Below are positions 1-13,171 of a stretch of 64,000 nucleotides of DNA, in pieces (positions within the stretch are counted from its first letter, which is position 1; each line of letters opens with the position of its first letter). The notes beneath the pieces are model-generated. The model saw only the letters and a program-made list of their open reading frames with translations, was not told the origin of the DNA and made no database searches. A program made the translations under genes and the position numbers. Location of the stretch: contig JBLDXI010000042.1 of the NCBI GenBank assembly GCA_047495785.1, positions 4,092,001 to 4,156,000 of the forward strand, read 5' to 3'. Origin of the DNA: Lepidodermella squamata. Taxonomy: Eukaryota; Gastrotricha.

Positions 1-142
1 GATAATATTGGAAAAATTTGTGCAGTTAATTTATGTTTTTCCGAATTATTTTGAAGACATTTTAATGAAAGGAATCGAATAGTTCGAACTACAATCGTAT
101 TACCAATCCATACTAATTTTCTCAACATTTTTATTTTTTTAG

Positions 143-3100
143 AACGACGATTCAAAACGGAACGCTACTCGATTGCTGTGCGAACGAGTTTGCGGCTGGT
201 CGATTGATGTTGTTTCAAACGGTCGAATCCACGCCGGCATTTGCCCCTCCCAAAATCAAGCAAGCGGCGTTTTAGTCGCTAGCAAACTGTCCGTGCGATC
301 TCCGCCGCCTCAAAACGACGATTATGGCGGGCTGAGTGGTGGTACTAGAAGCGACGAACTGGTCGAGCCGTACCAGGCTGACCAGGCCGAATTTTCTCGC
401 GAAAATCTCGGCTCGTTGTGGCGGGTCGGCGGAAGTAGCCGCGGCTCTTCCCCGTCTACCCCTCAGTCCGGCTGTGGCCTGAAATCTTGCTCCTTCGATT
501 CAGACTGCGATTTCAGTGAAAAATGCTGTGCGAGTTCGGAATGTACGACTCGCGTCTGCCTGCCGGCTTCAGTCGAAGAAGAGAGCCCGGGAACTTTCAA
601 AATCATCTCATTCAGCCTGGATAGCGACAAACGCGCGGCGAAATTCAACTGGATCCCGCCGCAGAATCATGTGAAAAATCAAAATACGATGTATCTGCTG
701 GAGTTGAAGTACCTGGTCGTGCCGGCTGCTGGGTCGTCCGGCGATGAGGGTGAACAAACGCTGAGCGAGCAGAGCCGAGAGGACAGAATGAGTGAATGGA
801 TGATAGTCGCAAATGTAATTTTTCAAGTTCTTATCCTATTTTTCGCCCCGATTATTCCTTCAAATTTTTTGAAAATAACAAATTTTTTTCGGTATGCGGT
901 AAATTCCGGTTTTAGTAGCTGAATCTAGTTTCGCCCTCTCCTAATGAATTTTCGCTATTATGGGAAATTATTTTGATCCCTCGAGGTTCTCGCTTTCAGA
1001 CATTTTTGTCTGGGCGCTCGATGATAATTAATTTAGCTATAGCGGTACGAGGATTGAAAGAATGACTGCGACAGAAAAAAACTATGTATGTTGAAAAACG
1101 CTGCGTGAAATCTAATGAAGCTGTAAAATCTTCAAGTTTGACCGAAGCTTGGATTATAAAAAATTGAGGAAAAATTCTGATTGAAGCAACATTTTTCTAT
1201 CCAAAACCCAGTTCTTAATTTAAGGGCTGTTTTCCCACCGCTTTTACGTAAAACCAAACTCGTACCAGATATTTGATTGTATTTACTCGTATTTCGCAGA
1301 CTTCTCACTCGACAAGTTTACACCTTGACGCAAGCGTAATCTGGCCATCGACCTGGTACCGCTTCCGGGTGGTCCGGCTATCGACAAGCGGCCCTATCGC
1401 AATCAGCCAACCGGTCGGCCCGGTCAAAATCGCGAAAGAACTTCGCGAGCTGTCCGAGCCTCGCAATGTCACCGCTTTAGGCGATCAGTGGTTTTTGAAT
1501 GTCGACGACCCAGAATCAGTCGACGGAACAATAACATGGCTACCACCCCTGAATGCCGATGTTCCAGTCACGCGTTACAAGGTGTTCTACACGCAATATG
1601 TCCCGTCGAATGTTCTCGCTATTCTATCATCCCCGCCTGAGTTCAAGAAATCCGTAGCAGGTCACGTGACTTCGATCCAATTGGAACAGCTGATCCCTGA
1701 AACGACATACCGAGTTGATATTCAAGCAATTTCACGACTTCCAGCTGTTAAGCTACGCAGTCAAAAGGCGACAATTTACATCAGAACCGTTGCGTTGGAC
1801 GAGGCAGGCGATCCGCCGGGGTTCAATGCTAGACGCAGTACGATTCCGTCAATCCACGGCACTGGCTCGTTGTTAATGGGTCCGCCGAAAAATTTCGAGC
1901 TCTCCAACGAGCAGGGCGATGGTTACTCGTTGACTGGGAGTGAAATTTTCAAGCTGCCACCAGCAGTTGATGGGTTGAATGTTGGCGAGGTTGTAACGAG
2001 TGGCGCCGGTCGTCTCGAGGTGTTAGTCACGTGGTCGGCCCCGATTCGGCCGACTAATGCGCCGGCTGTTATGAGTACGCTGGAGAATGCGGATGTTTTC
2101 AGTGATGACGAGGAGGAAACGACTGGGACGGCGCAAAATGGCGGCAAAGGTCAGTCGCCGCTGCGGTATATCGTCGAATGGGCGCCGTTGTCGTGCATTC
2201 AACAGGAGCCATCATCGGATAACAACCAGCTGGGCATGTCTCAGGCCATTCGAAGACTCAGCCTCGTCACAATGGTAAGGAAATTTTCTAAAAATTCTAC
2301 GAAAATAAAAAGATTGAAATTTTAGTAAAATTTATTCATCAAGGAGGATTTTTAAAAATTTCAACCTTGAGAAATAGAATAGAAAAAAATCCTCCTTAAT
2401 TTTGATATTTTCTCAATAAATTGAATTTTTCAACATTTTTCTGAAATTTTAATGACAATTTGGTTTAATCTAGAATACATCGGTTACGCTTCATACTCTG
2501 CTGCCGACTTGTTTCTATGAAGTTTCCGTAACCTCCCTGGACCCTGCAAATGGTCTACGCGGGCAAAAACAGACTCAGACCTTCCGAACGCCGCTTTGCT
2601 CGTCGCAAAACGGGCCTTGCAGCGGCGATCTCACAGCTACAACCACGGCTCAATCAAGCGTGACCGCGACGACAACGCGAGAACCTGAGCCGGCGTCAAA
2701 TCGGCCCGAACTCATTGATAGCGAATCCTCCTTACCCGCAGGCGATAATTCTCCGCCGCAAAAACACGAATCTACCTCTTCATACTCTCAAACTTCAAGT
2801 CTCGCCGCCCCAGCGCCTGTTCACAATCTCCAGTTCAAACCTGTAGCCGACAACGGCAGTATTCTAGTGCAATGGGAGTCTTCGCCCATGTCGCCCTTAC
2901 TCGTGCCTGTTGAACTCGTGTTTTCATGGAGCATCTACCCGTCGCTGGAACCCGCGGCCGGGCAGGTCAGACGGCTCAGCCCGAGTCGAAGTCGCGTTAT
3001 CATGCAAAATCTGAAACCAGGCCTACTCTACGTCGTAAGCGTGGTTTCAGTCGCGAGGCGGCAGTCGGATGGCGAGTTGCTAAGGAGTCCACCCGCTCGT

Positions 3101-3322
3101 ATTGTGGTACTCTTAGCCAGCCCAACCCCGGCTTCCCCGGGCCTAATACCCGATTTACCTCCCCCGACCGGGGTCGAATCATCGAAACTCAGCAAGGAGC
3201 AAAGAAGTGCGGGAACAGCTCCAGATCACCTCGCATCTCGAAGTTCAGCGCCGTTTTCAATTTTCCGAAATCTCTGCCCGTGGTACGTGTTACTCACCCT
3301 AGCCTTACCTGTTTTTCGGTAG
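143..3322 (+). CDS. KAL1: Anosmin-1 (KAL1)-like secreted matrix protein, 5' partial
   Basis: Three exons are visible: 143-814, 1300-2274 and 2474-3322, all joined in phase 0; the start lies left of the window. The order is a Cys-rich N-terminal piece, a WAP four-disulfide segment (about 463-575, with the KCC signature), then four fibronectin III domains (about 590-1440, 1465-1800, 1990-2580 and 2820-3115). This matches the anosmin-1 architecture of Cys-rich box, WAP and four FnIII. Anosmins are secreted, bind heparan sulfate and FGF receptors, and guide neurons and epithelia. FnIII-3 is split by the second intron. The protein ends in a hydrophobic stretch (WYVLLTLALPVF), so it may be membrane- or GPI-anchored, unlike vertebrate anosmin. 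Long Ser/Pro/Thr linkers flank FnIII-4. The introns (485 and 199 nt) are longer than in the next gene. Confidence 0.82.
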
Positions 3323-4083
3323 TTGATTCATCGACCTCAAACCGGAATGAAAAATTATATAGTCTTGTATTAAACAATTGATTTCGGCCGAATGATCAAA
3401 AAAACAAGTGAAGAGCTCAGCGCTTCCTCAGGCCGATTTTAGTGGAGAAAGAATGATTTTTGTTTTATTTTTGAACTGCTTTCATTGATGGTGGTACTCT
3501 CGCGTTGTTTCGCGGGTTTTAACTTCTTGTTTTTTTATACGAGCCAAAAAACTGTTGTAAAAAGTCTCTTCTTCTTCTTCGAATTGTATCGCATCGAAAA
3601 ATTCTTGCTCTCTATCTCATGTTTAATCATCTGAAACGACGATAGCGGAAAAAATTGCGGCGTGGTATATGATAATTTATGTAGAAAAATCAATCTAAAA
3701 AAAATGATCGTGTTTTTCTATCAATTTAAACCAATGCTAATAGCTATAAAATTTCTACTTACGAAAATTATATTGCGATAATACTATTTTATATATTTTG
3801 TGCACGACCTAGCAGACGTTGTTTCTGTTGACGTTTTCCTCTATCTTGATGATGATGATGATGTAATTTACTGACTAATGCTGGTTGAAAACTAACGATT
3901 TTGTTCTTGTTCTCCGACTCTGAAGAAGAGACGAATTTGATATATAGGTTGTTATACTACAACAACGGAAAGAATATGTATGATGAGCGAAAAAATGATG
4001 AAAATGCAATAAAAAAGATCAGAAACTAAAATGAGGCTATGTTTGGCTACAATTCAAGTGAAAAATGCTAATTAGGCATAGCT
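3323..4083. other. Intergenic region
   Basis: AT-rich spacer between the anosmin and calcium channel genes. It holds a short TGA/GAT microsatellite at about 3846-3863 and an AATAAA at about 4008. No coding potential was recognised. Confidence 0.5.
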
Positions 4084-7000
4084 ATGCTATCAGTGCGACA
4101 TTTGTCAGCAGTCGAGTTAATTGCAATTCACTTTGAGCTGTTTTCATCTAAAAAAATTATGGACCGTTCAGACACGGTAGCGAGTGGTCTGGATTTCACA
4201 GGGCGAGGGATTGATTACAGCTACGTGAAAAGGCAAAATATTCGAAATGGAGCTTTCAAGCAACGATCAATGTCCTTCGCCCCGATTTCACCCGCTCTTT
4301 GGCAGGAGGAGATTCAATCAGCCGTGAATGCCGTCGCTACAGGCGAAGAGACAGGGGCGAAATCTGACAGCAGCGAGACGAATTCGCCGATCAAAACTTG
4401 GTTCCAGGCGACCATCAAAAACAGCTTGTTTTGGCACTGGTTGACAGAGGACATATCATTTTTCTGCTTTTCGCGGTCTAACATGATACGGAGATGCGCG
4501 ACCAAGTTGGTTGAATGGCGGTGGTTCGAGCGGATCAGCTTGCTAGTTATCGCTTGTAACTGCCTATCAATCGCCATGTTCAACCCATGCGAGGATAACC
4601 TTCGATTCCAGCAATGCAAAACCGAAAAATGTCGAAATTTACGCCTGATTGACGTATTTGTCTCGGCATTTTTCCTATTCGAAATGCTAGTCAAAATGTT
4701 GTCAATGTGCGCGTTTGGTCATAAGAAGGCATACCTAGCCGATCCTTGGAATCGGTTAGACTTTGTCGTTGTTCTGATGAGGTAAGTTGCGAAAAACCCA
4801 CCGTTGCTCCCATTACCGATTTCCCTTTAGCTTTGCGGATTACATGAGCTTCGAAAAGGACGAGGATGCTCATGCATCGGACTGGACTTTACTCCGAGTT
4901 TTCAGGATATTGCGGCCAATAAGAGCAATCAAACGACTACCAAGTTAGTTTGTCCCTATTTGTGCAGTGTTATCTTAAAAAGGGGTTTCAGGCTTGAGAT
5001 TGCTGGTCAATTTGTTGATAGACACCCTTCCAGCCTTGAGTTCTATCATCGTGATCATCATCTTCATCTATTTCATCTTTGGAATCGTTGGAATCCAACT
5101 TTGGTCAGGGGACCTTCGCAAGCGTTGCCATCTCAAGCAACCATCTTTGATCAACACTTCAACTGGCAACGATACTAGCCTGACAGAATCTGAAGATGGC
5201 ACGCTGGATTATCTGTTCCAATACGTTTACTTCGTGAACAACACTTTGACAAGTGGGAATGTATCGCAAATCATTTCTAATGCGACCAACTTCGGAGGTA
5301 GCACTACAAGGTCGCCTGGAAACATGGGCGGGGTGGGGAGGGGTGGAACTCATGGCCGTGTTGCTGTTCGAAAGACAATTCCGATGCCTATATTTTACGA
5401 ATCACCTAGCTTGGACGATTTCACCTGTGGAGGCTTCTTGGAGTGTTCGGAGGTCGTCAACTTCGAGTGAGTTAAATCATCATTAATTATCCCATAACTT
5501 GGCTTTTCCATCAGGAAACGTAACTCCATGTGCGAGACCCTCTATCAGGAGGATGAGGACAGTCAAGCGTTTTGTAGTAACTTGATACCTCACTACAGCC
5601 GATGCAAGCAAAGCGAGGCAAATCCGTTTGATGGCGGCGTTTCATTCGACAACATAGCCATTGCCTTCATCACAATCTTTCAAGTAAGGAACCATTTCAA
5701 GGTGTATTTCAGTAATCATAGCTTTATCTTAGGCAGTCTCCCCTGAAGGATGGAGCGAAATCATGTGGGTTTGAAGATTTCTCATGAAGATCATACTCTA
5801 TACCCCTATGTTTTCTAAGGTATACGGTTCAAGATGCTAGCTCGTTCTGGGCTTGGCCTTACTTTGTCTTCCTGATCCTGCTTATAACCTTCGGCATTTC
5901 CAACTTAGCTTTCATTGTTGTTGCGGTGCAGATTCCTCAAACGAAGAAGCATCTCGCTGCGCAGATGGTATCAAATTTCACTTTCGTTTTACGAAATTCA
6001 AAGCATTTTCGTCGTAGAAACAAGAGGAGCTGGAGGCAAAACGAATGAAGGAAGCATCAAAATTAGGCTACTGGTTCACTCAGGTTAACCAGAAGCTTTC
6101 GGGAGATGTGGTTCCCCGAACAGCGCGATCGTCAGTGATGTCTCATGGCAATCCGAAGTCCAGCTTGCGAGGCGAACGACCTCCTCCGAGTGACACTGGT
6201 ACGACCGGTACGACGTCAGACTTACAAGAGATGAACAGCCGTAACTTTTACACACTTTTGGTTGATTTGATCGTCGACTTTGTACGCGCATGGTTTCGTG
6301 GATTCGTGGACCGACGGCGGCGCGCCTACTACGGTGACAATTACCAAGCTAAAATGGCTGGAAAAAGAGATCAGACCCCGCTCTTCTTGAAGAAATTGTA
6401 CCGTTGGGTAGCTCGAAACAGAGCTTTCATGCGAGGAATTATGAAGCATGTAGCTTGGATAATTTTCATAAAACTAGCGATTATCATTAGCACTGTTTCT
6501 ATGGCCGTGGAACATCACAACCAACCTCAATGGCTGACTGAGGTTGTAGACCATTGCCATCTTGGTTTTACCATTCTTTTCACTATTGAGCTGATCTTGA
6601 AATTATACGCATTTGGATTCGTTTCTTTTATAAGAAAAGGCTTCAATATGCTGGATTTGACCATTGTGGTAATAAGGTAAAACGGCTTATTCTTTAAATC
6701 AGCAAAATTATCAATTTCAAATCTAAGCTTGATGGAGCTGAGCCAGGATGGAACGGACGACACTGGTCTCTCCGTACTCCGAGCTTTTCGACTTTTGCGA
6801 ATATTCAAGTGAAATCTGTGGCACCACATTGTTCCACTTTATCTTTTACTTGCCTAGGCTTCTGAAGTTTTCTCCAGGCATGCAAGATCAACTTGCGGCC
6901 ATATTCCGAACAATAAACAACGTTACACCTTTCATCGTCCTGTTCAGCCTGTTCATATTCATCTTCGTGGTTCTTGGGTAAATTCGACCCGCCGATATTC

Positions 7001-10000
7001 GACTTGAATCTGACCCTCAATTCTATCCTACAGGTTGCTTCTGTTTGGCTGCGAGTTCTGCAACAGCCAAACAATGCTTTACTACAACACCAGTTTGACC
7101 AATTGGACGGTAGCCGAAAGAACAGGATCGATCATGGCGGACCAGTCAATTTCCGGGGCTTGTAAAAGTTACAATAAGCGTCGCCAGGACAATTTCTACA
7201 CCCTCCTCTCATCGCTTCTTACTGTTCTAAGGGTAAGCTCTTATCATCAATATTCTGCTTAGCATCCGCCGTTCTGTTTCAGGTCTTGACGCAGGATGAC
7301 GGATGGTCACAAGCGCTGCGAGATACCATGTTTTATACATCAGCTTACTGGCCGGCGGCTTACTTCGTTTGCTTGTTGATGTTCGGTCATTACGTTTTAC
7401 TTAGCATGCTCCTCGCTATCATTGATGTCGGATCCTCGCAAGCAGGTGCAAAATTCTTGAAAGAAATGGGAAATCGGTCCCAGTATCCATCACTTCTATC
7501 TGTCGCTGCGGTAAGGTCATTCGAATTTTTCCATAAGACGATTTATTCTGCGTCTCGGTTTCTAGTCGTGGAACAGCAGCGTAACAGCCTTTGAAGCCGG
7601 AAGTTGGCGAAGGCAACGCAGGCGCTCATACAGCCGAGCAATTCGGAAGCGACCCCTCGCGCTCAGTAGGCAGACTAGCGAGGAAAAACGAAAAAAATCT
7701 TACAAAATTGCAGTTGCACGCAACCCAATATCAACTCCAACTTTAGCACAGCGACGGAGAAGGCTATTCATGCGCAGGTCATCTCTTGCCTTGCAGCGAT
7801 TGCGCAGCCTGGTTATCCGGGAAAAGCCGAATATTCAGGATATTATTGAAATGCATGAGGTTGTGCCCGAGCCTGAGCCCGAGCCTGAACCTGAACAGGT
7901 TTCCCAGCCAGACCAAATCGATGCTGTTCGGGAAGAAATCGCCGATTTCGACTCGCAGTCACAATCCGAATTCGTCAGCATCATTGATAGCCGACGTCAG
8001 AGCATGTTTTCACTGAAGTCATCTATCAGCAGCGAAAGCCAACCAGCCGAGCCATTGCTGGCTGAAAAATCCAAGATTTCTGATGTCACCGACAAATCCC
8101 AGTCAGGAGTAAGCAGTTACGAAGCTCCTCTCAATTACGGAAACCTGCGAAGCATAACTCCGGTCCTCGCTAGACGCCGTAATTTTGTTGACCCTGTTCG
8201 AACCAGAACTATATCTCAAGGAGACAATGTCAGCATTATCGAAAGCATAATCACAGGAGTGACGCATCTGGAGCCAGAGCCACGGACTCCGATGAATAAA
8301 CTCCGAAGAGGAACTATCAAGCACCTAAGCAACCTCAAGTCTGCTTTAAAATCGATATCGTTGAAGAAAAGCAGTTCCATTCCCGGTAGAGTTGAGAAAC
8401 TTCGGAGGGAGAAAAAAGTTCAGCTGCCAGCGGATGGGGTTCGTGAAGCTATTGGATCTAAAGAACCTTCGGTCTTAGTTTTGCCATTTATTGGTTTCAC
8501 GAAGCAAGTCAACCCACATATGAGAAAGGAAGGCGGAAACAGCGCATCGCTCTACTTGTTTAAATCTGACAACCCTATCAGAAAACTTTTGAATAAGCTT
8601 GTCCTATCAACTCATTATGATACGGTGATGTTGGTCATAGTTCTGCTGAACTGCTTTACACTGGCGTTCGAAAGGCCCTCGATAGATCGCGAAAGCTGGG
8701 AACGGACATTTCTGGATGCGGCAAACTACATCTTCACCGGCATATTTTTCTTTGAAGCTGTCATCAAAATAATCGCGCTAGGTTTCGTTTTTGGACACGG
8801 AACCTATCTACACAGCGGCTGGAATATTCTGGATTTTATTCTGGTAATAATATCTATCATCGATCTTGCTATTGATGACTTTGCGTCATCTGACGACGAT
8901 GGCGATGATTCATTGAGGGCGTTAAGAGCTTTGAGGCTTCTGAGGACGTTCAAACCATTGCGAGCAATAAACAGAACACCAGGTATAGACTTTCATCTCA
9001 ACCTGAACTCAGGACTTCGGAAGATTTGTTTCAGGTTTGAAGACAGTTACCCGCATGCTCTCCGTATCCGTTAAGTCTGTCGCTAACATTTTGGTTATTG
9101 TCGCAATTTTCTTCGTTGCCTTTGCGGTTTTGGGCCTTCAGTTATTCCGAGGCTGCTACTACCATTGCGCCATCAATACCGGTACTGTCAACAACAAAAT
9201 CAATCGGCAACTGAATCTTGCGGCAAGCATGGCTAATCAAACGAGCAATTCCAGCGCAATTTTTCGGAGTGAAAATGCGACATTAGCTCTGACGAAGAAA
9301 CCCGTACTATCCCAGGCCGAACTGAAAGCTTACCTTGAAAACGTCAAAACGCGACGCGACTGTTTAGCGATTGAAGGCCTTCAATGGCAGAATGAACCTT
9401 ACAATTTTGACAATTTCATGCAGTCCATCATTGCTCTAATGGTGAGTACGAAGAATATGAGCTCTCCGTAATCTTAATTATGATATTCCTCAGGTTATCG
9501 TTACGTTTGATGGCTGGATCGAAATTACAGAGAACGGATTGGATTGCGTTGACGTGGATGTTCAGCCGATCCATCACTACGCGCCATGGCGAATAGTATA
9601 CTTTCTCTCCTTCCTAATGATCATTGGCTTTTGCGTTGTGGAAATGTTTGTCGGCGTTATTGTGAATAATTACAAGCACATGAAGGGCCATTTGATCCGC
9701 GAGGCCGATAAAACGCTCAACATCATAACTCGGGCGGGCCAAAAGCTCGAAGAAATGTCCTCAAAGCTTGAGAGGCGCAGTGAAGGCGGATTTGCTGGTA
9801 TTTTAAGGAGTATCAGTAAATCAGAGGCTCTGAAATACATTCTCGACCTGCCATTATGGCGGAAGCGCTTAGTTCGAATCTGTGAAAGCTTCTACTTGGA
9901 CCTATTTATGGCGGTCCTTATTGTGGCTAATATCTTCGTAATGGCGTCAGAGCATTATCAGATGGATAAAAACTTGGCACATTCCTTGAAAATCGTTCAT

Positions 10001-11288
10001 TATTGCTTCGCAGGTATATTTACCTTGGAAGTCATTATCAAGATTGCAGCTTTCGGACCCTCGCGCTACTATAACAGCTCTTGGAATCGCTTTGATATCG
10101 TTGTGGCTCTTCTTTGCGTGGTTGAACTTATAGTTGGCTCGATCGATGCTCTTAACGGTATTTCCTTTGTCGATCCGGGTATTATCCGTATATTGAGAGT
10201 TGCGCGAGTGATAAGAGCCTTGAAATTGCTGAAAGTCGCCAAGGGCGTGCAATCTCTACTGGTGACCCTAAGGCATACTTTGCCGCAAGTGGCAAATCTG
10301 ACGCTATTATTTATGCTGATCTTTTTCATCTATGCAACCTTCGGAGTTGAGCTGCTCGGTCGTCTCCACTGTCCTTACAACAGCTGTGATGGTTTATCAC
10401 GCCACGCTAATTTTCACAACTTCGGTAAGTTCAAAGTCCTTGATTTCACTCATTTTAATCGTGATCATCTAGGAATGGCGATGCTTACTCTGTTCCGTGT
10501 ATCAACCGGTGATAATTGGAAAGCTATTTTGGAAGATTCCTTGGAATTGGCTGCTGATCCGACGACCAGATGCTTCGGACCACCATCTTCAACTCGCGAA
10601 GTCGTCTCGGAACTTGAAAAGTATAACAGACGAGTTGCAAACAAAAACAGCACTGTTTTCGTTGCGTCCTCGTCTTCCTCGTCTATGGACAAGAAACCTT
10701 TAGTTGGCTCTGGGGTTAACGATTGCTCGATCGTAACTGCTTTAGCCCCGATATATTTTACTTCTTTCTTCATCATCACTCAGTTCTTTCTTATCAACAT
10801 TATCGTTGCCTGTCTGATGCATCATCTTGAAGTAAGATATCAACCTTGGTTTAAGACTTTTTTACAGTGGCTTTTCAGGTTGCGGAGAAACAAGGCCTTC
10901 TTCTGTTGGAGCCAGTCGAAAACTTCAAACAAATCCGAGTGAAAAGGCTGCAGGAACTCGTTCCTCGCATGGCCACAACTTCAGCGCCTATCGTTTCTCT
11001 CGCGATAGGACAGGTAAGTTCAGAAGCTGCAAACGCCTACGATCCTAACTTCGTTTTTAGGACGGGACAATCAGCATGACTAATCACACGTTCAACAACC
11101 AATCAGGGGATGAAGAGGATGATGAGCCATTCCTTGAGGTCGCGCCAGACAACGAAAGTGACAATGGAATAGTTATGCGGGAAATCACTAACCAAGAAGA
11201 GGGTGAATCAAATGCATATCGCCGACGGTCTTCATCGGCGAATTCCGCAGCAGGAACAAACAAAGCTTGTTTTTCAAATTATGTTTAA
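4084..11288 (+). CDS. CACNA1G-like: T-type voltage-gated calcium channel alpha-1 subunit (Cav3)
   Basis: Seventeen exons: 4084-4781, 4831-4943, 4992-5466, 5515-5683, 5733-5764, 5820-5967, 6018-6676, 6728-6808, 6858-6977, 7034-7232, 7283-7510, 7566-8982, 9035-9441, 9494-10424, 10473-10831, 10879-11013, 11061-11288. They sum to 6399 nt, 2132 aa; an in-frame ATG at 4159 is an alternative start. Four six-helix repeats are present with Arg/Lys-rich S4 segments. Repeat I begins with the T-type hallmark (MFNPCEDN region). The pore residue two before Trp is Glu in I (5745-5747), Asp in II (7298-7300), Asp in III (9509-9511) and Asp in IV (10511-10513). Asp in III and IV is the Cav3 pattern, while Asp in II is unusual. 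The II-III linker is long and carries a Pro-Glu repeat. The intron at 10425-10472 is 48 nt and reads through in frame. The channel conducts low-voltage-activated calcium current at the plasma membrane. Confidence 0.93.
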
Positions 11289-11460
11289 GTAAATAAAAAC
11301 CGGTGTAAAGTATCAAGAGAAGTTCAATCAATCCTCTATATTGTTTTTAAAAATCTGTTAAAAATGCGTTGAGAGATGCGCATGAAATCGATTGTGCACC
11401 AGTAGATAAACAATTTCCGCAGGGCTGATCAGCTATGAGCTGTATTTACTTTGGTTACAA

Positions 11461-11480
11461 GGTAATACTGGCTTTTTTAG
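11461..11480 (+). promoter_or_regulatory. Candidate 3' splice acceptor upstream of the receptor gene
   Basis: A pyrimidine-rich tract ending in TTTTTTAG lies 42 nt upstream of the receptor ATG, in the 234-nt gap after the calcium channel stop. It could be a 5'UTR or spliced-leader acceptor. No donor is visible nearby. Inference only. Confidence 0.25.
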
Positions 11481-11522
11481 AGTTGGTACTTTGACTTGAA
11501 AATTTTGAGCGACTTTTGCGAT

Positions 11523-12704
11523 ATGGAACTCATCAAATCGCTCCTGATTTTTACGTCCCCCTTAGTTTTGCATCTTATTTCAGCAGCCAGTAGAGAGAAC
11601 GATATTCGATTTTTGATATTGAATGAATGTAACTTTCTACCCGGAGTTACTCATCCTAATGAGAATAACGTGTCCGCCATGCCATCCCCTATGACCATGG
11701 GTTTTTCATACAGTCGATTGATAAAGCTTGATGACTTGGAGGAGACTGTCACGTTGAGTGGGTACGCGTTTCTCGCCATGAAATTGGATTGCATTAAGGA
11801 AGCAGCTCTTCGATACAATGAATCTCGCGTTGTGCCGCCATATTGGAGCCTTACCAATACCAACGAGTATTGGAGGCCAGGCTTAGTCAATGATAACAGG
11901 TTAGGTAATTTTGACATGGGACATCAATTTTGCAAGCAATTTTCATATCACAGTGTGGATGACTATGGCCTCACTAGCAACATATTTCCTGCCATCACTG
12001 CGAGGCCGTTCGATGGCAATATTCAACTGGCTTTCGGAGGTCTATTCAACGTATTCTGTGAGATGAAGTTCGAGAAGTTCCCATTGGATAAGCAACATTG
12101 CTCTCTGGACTTCGGCCTGTGGCTGCCAAGCGCCGTCATTTCATTACAACTCCAGACCATCATCGATAGCCCAACTTTCGCTTCCGCCAATGTCGGTTGG
12201 AATATTGGCAAAATTTCGGCAAACTTCTCTCTAAAAAGCTATACTGAGACTAACTTCCATGCTGTAAAATTTCGCTTCGAACTAATTCGACTGCCCGACT
12301 ACTTCTTACTAAACATCGTTGCACCTTGTTTCATCCTAACAATTGTCCAGTTTGCTGGGGCTTTCTTACCTCCTGATACTTCTGAGCGATCAAGTTTCGC
12401 TGTTACCGTTCTGCTGGCATTCACAGTAGCCCAGAGCCAGGTTCTCGCGAACGTGCCAAAGACGCCGAGCAACATCTTGCTATCTGACCTGCTTTTCGGT
12501 TTGATTGCTTCATCAATGATCATCACTTGTTATTGCGCTGTCATGTGCGCTTGTTGCGAACTGGACGAATCTTTCAATGGAGTCGTTTCATTGTGGCGCA
12601 TCAAAGGTCGGAAAAGCCGATGTATCGACGCCGCGTTCTTTTCTATACTGGCTATCATTGTTTTCATTTTTGTTACTGCAATGTTTATTGCAATCACTAC
12701 TTGA
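11523..12704 (+). CDS. Cys-loop pentameric ligand-gated ion channel subunit, orphan
   Basis: Intronless, 393 aa from the ATG at 11523, which is followed by a hydrophobic signal peptide. The extracellular domain contains the Cys-loop with exactly 13 residues between the cysteines (CEMKFEKFPLDKQHC). Four membrane segments follow: M1 (DYFLLNIVAPC), M2 (about 12385-12440, preceded by DTSER), M3 and M4. The Glu just before M2 resembles cation-selective acetylcholine-type subunits rather than GABA/glycine subunits. The M3-M4 loop is only about 25 residues, far shorter than in most animal members. No vicinal Cys pair is seen in loop C, so an acetylcholine-binding alpha-type subunit is unlikely. The ligand is unknown. 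It lies 234 nt after the calcium channel on the same strand. Confidence 0.85.
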   Translation: MELIKSLLIFTSPLVLHLISAASRENDIRFLILNECNFLPGVTHPNENNVSAMPSPMTMGFSYSRLIKLDDLEETVTLSGYAFLAMKLDCIKEAALRYNESRVVPPYWSLTNTNEYWRPGLVNDNRLGNFDMGHQFCKQFSYHSVDDYGLTSNIFPAITARPFDGNIQLAFGGLFNVFCEMKFEKFPLDKQHCSLDFGLWLPSAVISLQLQTIIDSPTFASANVGWNIGKISANFSLKSYTETNFHAVKFRFELIRLPDYFLLNIVAPCFILTIVQFAGAFLPPDTSERSSFAVTVLLAFTVAQSQVLANVPKTPSNILLSDLLFGLIASSMIITCYCAVMCACCELDESFNGVVSLWRIKGRKSRCIDAAFFSILAIIVFIFVTAMFIAITT

Positions 12705-13097
12705 TGTTAACCGGTACTTGCGTGAAGCTACGTGTGATGCGAACATGGGGACTTAAGAATAACAAAAAACGAAGGTAGCTAGGGGAAGTTTGCGTGAGTT
12801 GGGTGCCAGTGGATAGTCTGTCTGTACAATATCCCAAATTCACCTTTAATTAACATATTATTTCAAATCAAACTTCGCAGTGTAAGTTTACCTGAATCAT
12901 TTCCACTTGCCTAAGCTATTTAACGGTACGCCTCACGGAGTCTTTATATTGTCTCACCTGCTGTTAAATTTATTCTGTTCAAGTAAACCCACTGCCCAGT
13001 GTCTTAGGGTTATTTTTTTAATAAAAATGGCATCACATTTTCCGCTGGCATCAAATGGCATCAAATGGCAAATAAAATTCCTTCTGTGTTAAATTTT

Positions 13098-13108
13098 CAC
13101 TATATAAA
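13098..13108 (+). promoter_or_regulatory. TATA-like box upstream of a short ORF
   Basis: CTATATAAATA lies about 65 nt upstream of an ATG in strong Kozak context (GCCACCATGG) at 13172. Together they could form a small transcription unit. There is no other support. Confidence 0.3.
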
Positions 13109-13171
13109 TATGACTCAGATCTCACCCGGGCTGCAACGAAGCGGGGACACTGTTCTAAACTTTGAGCCACC

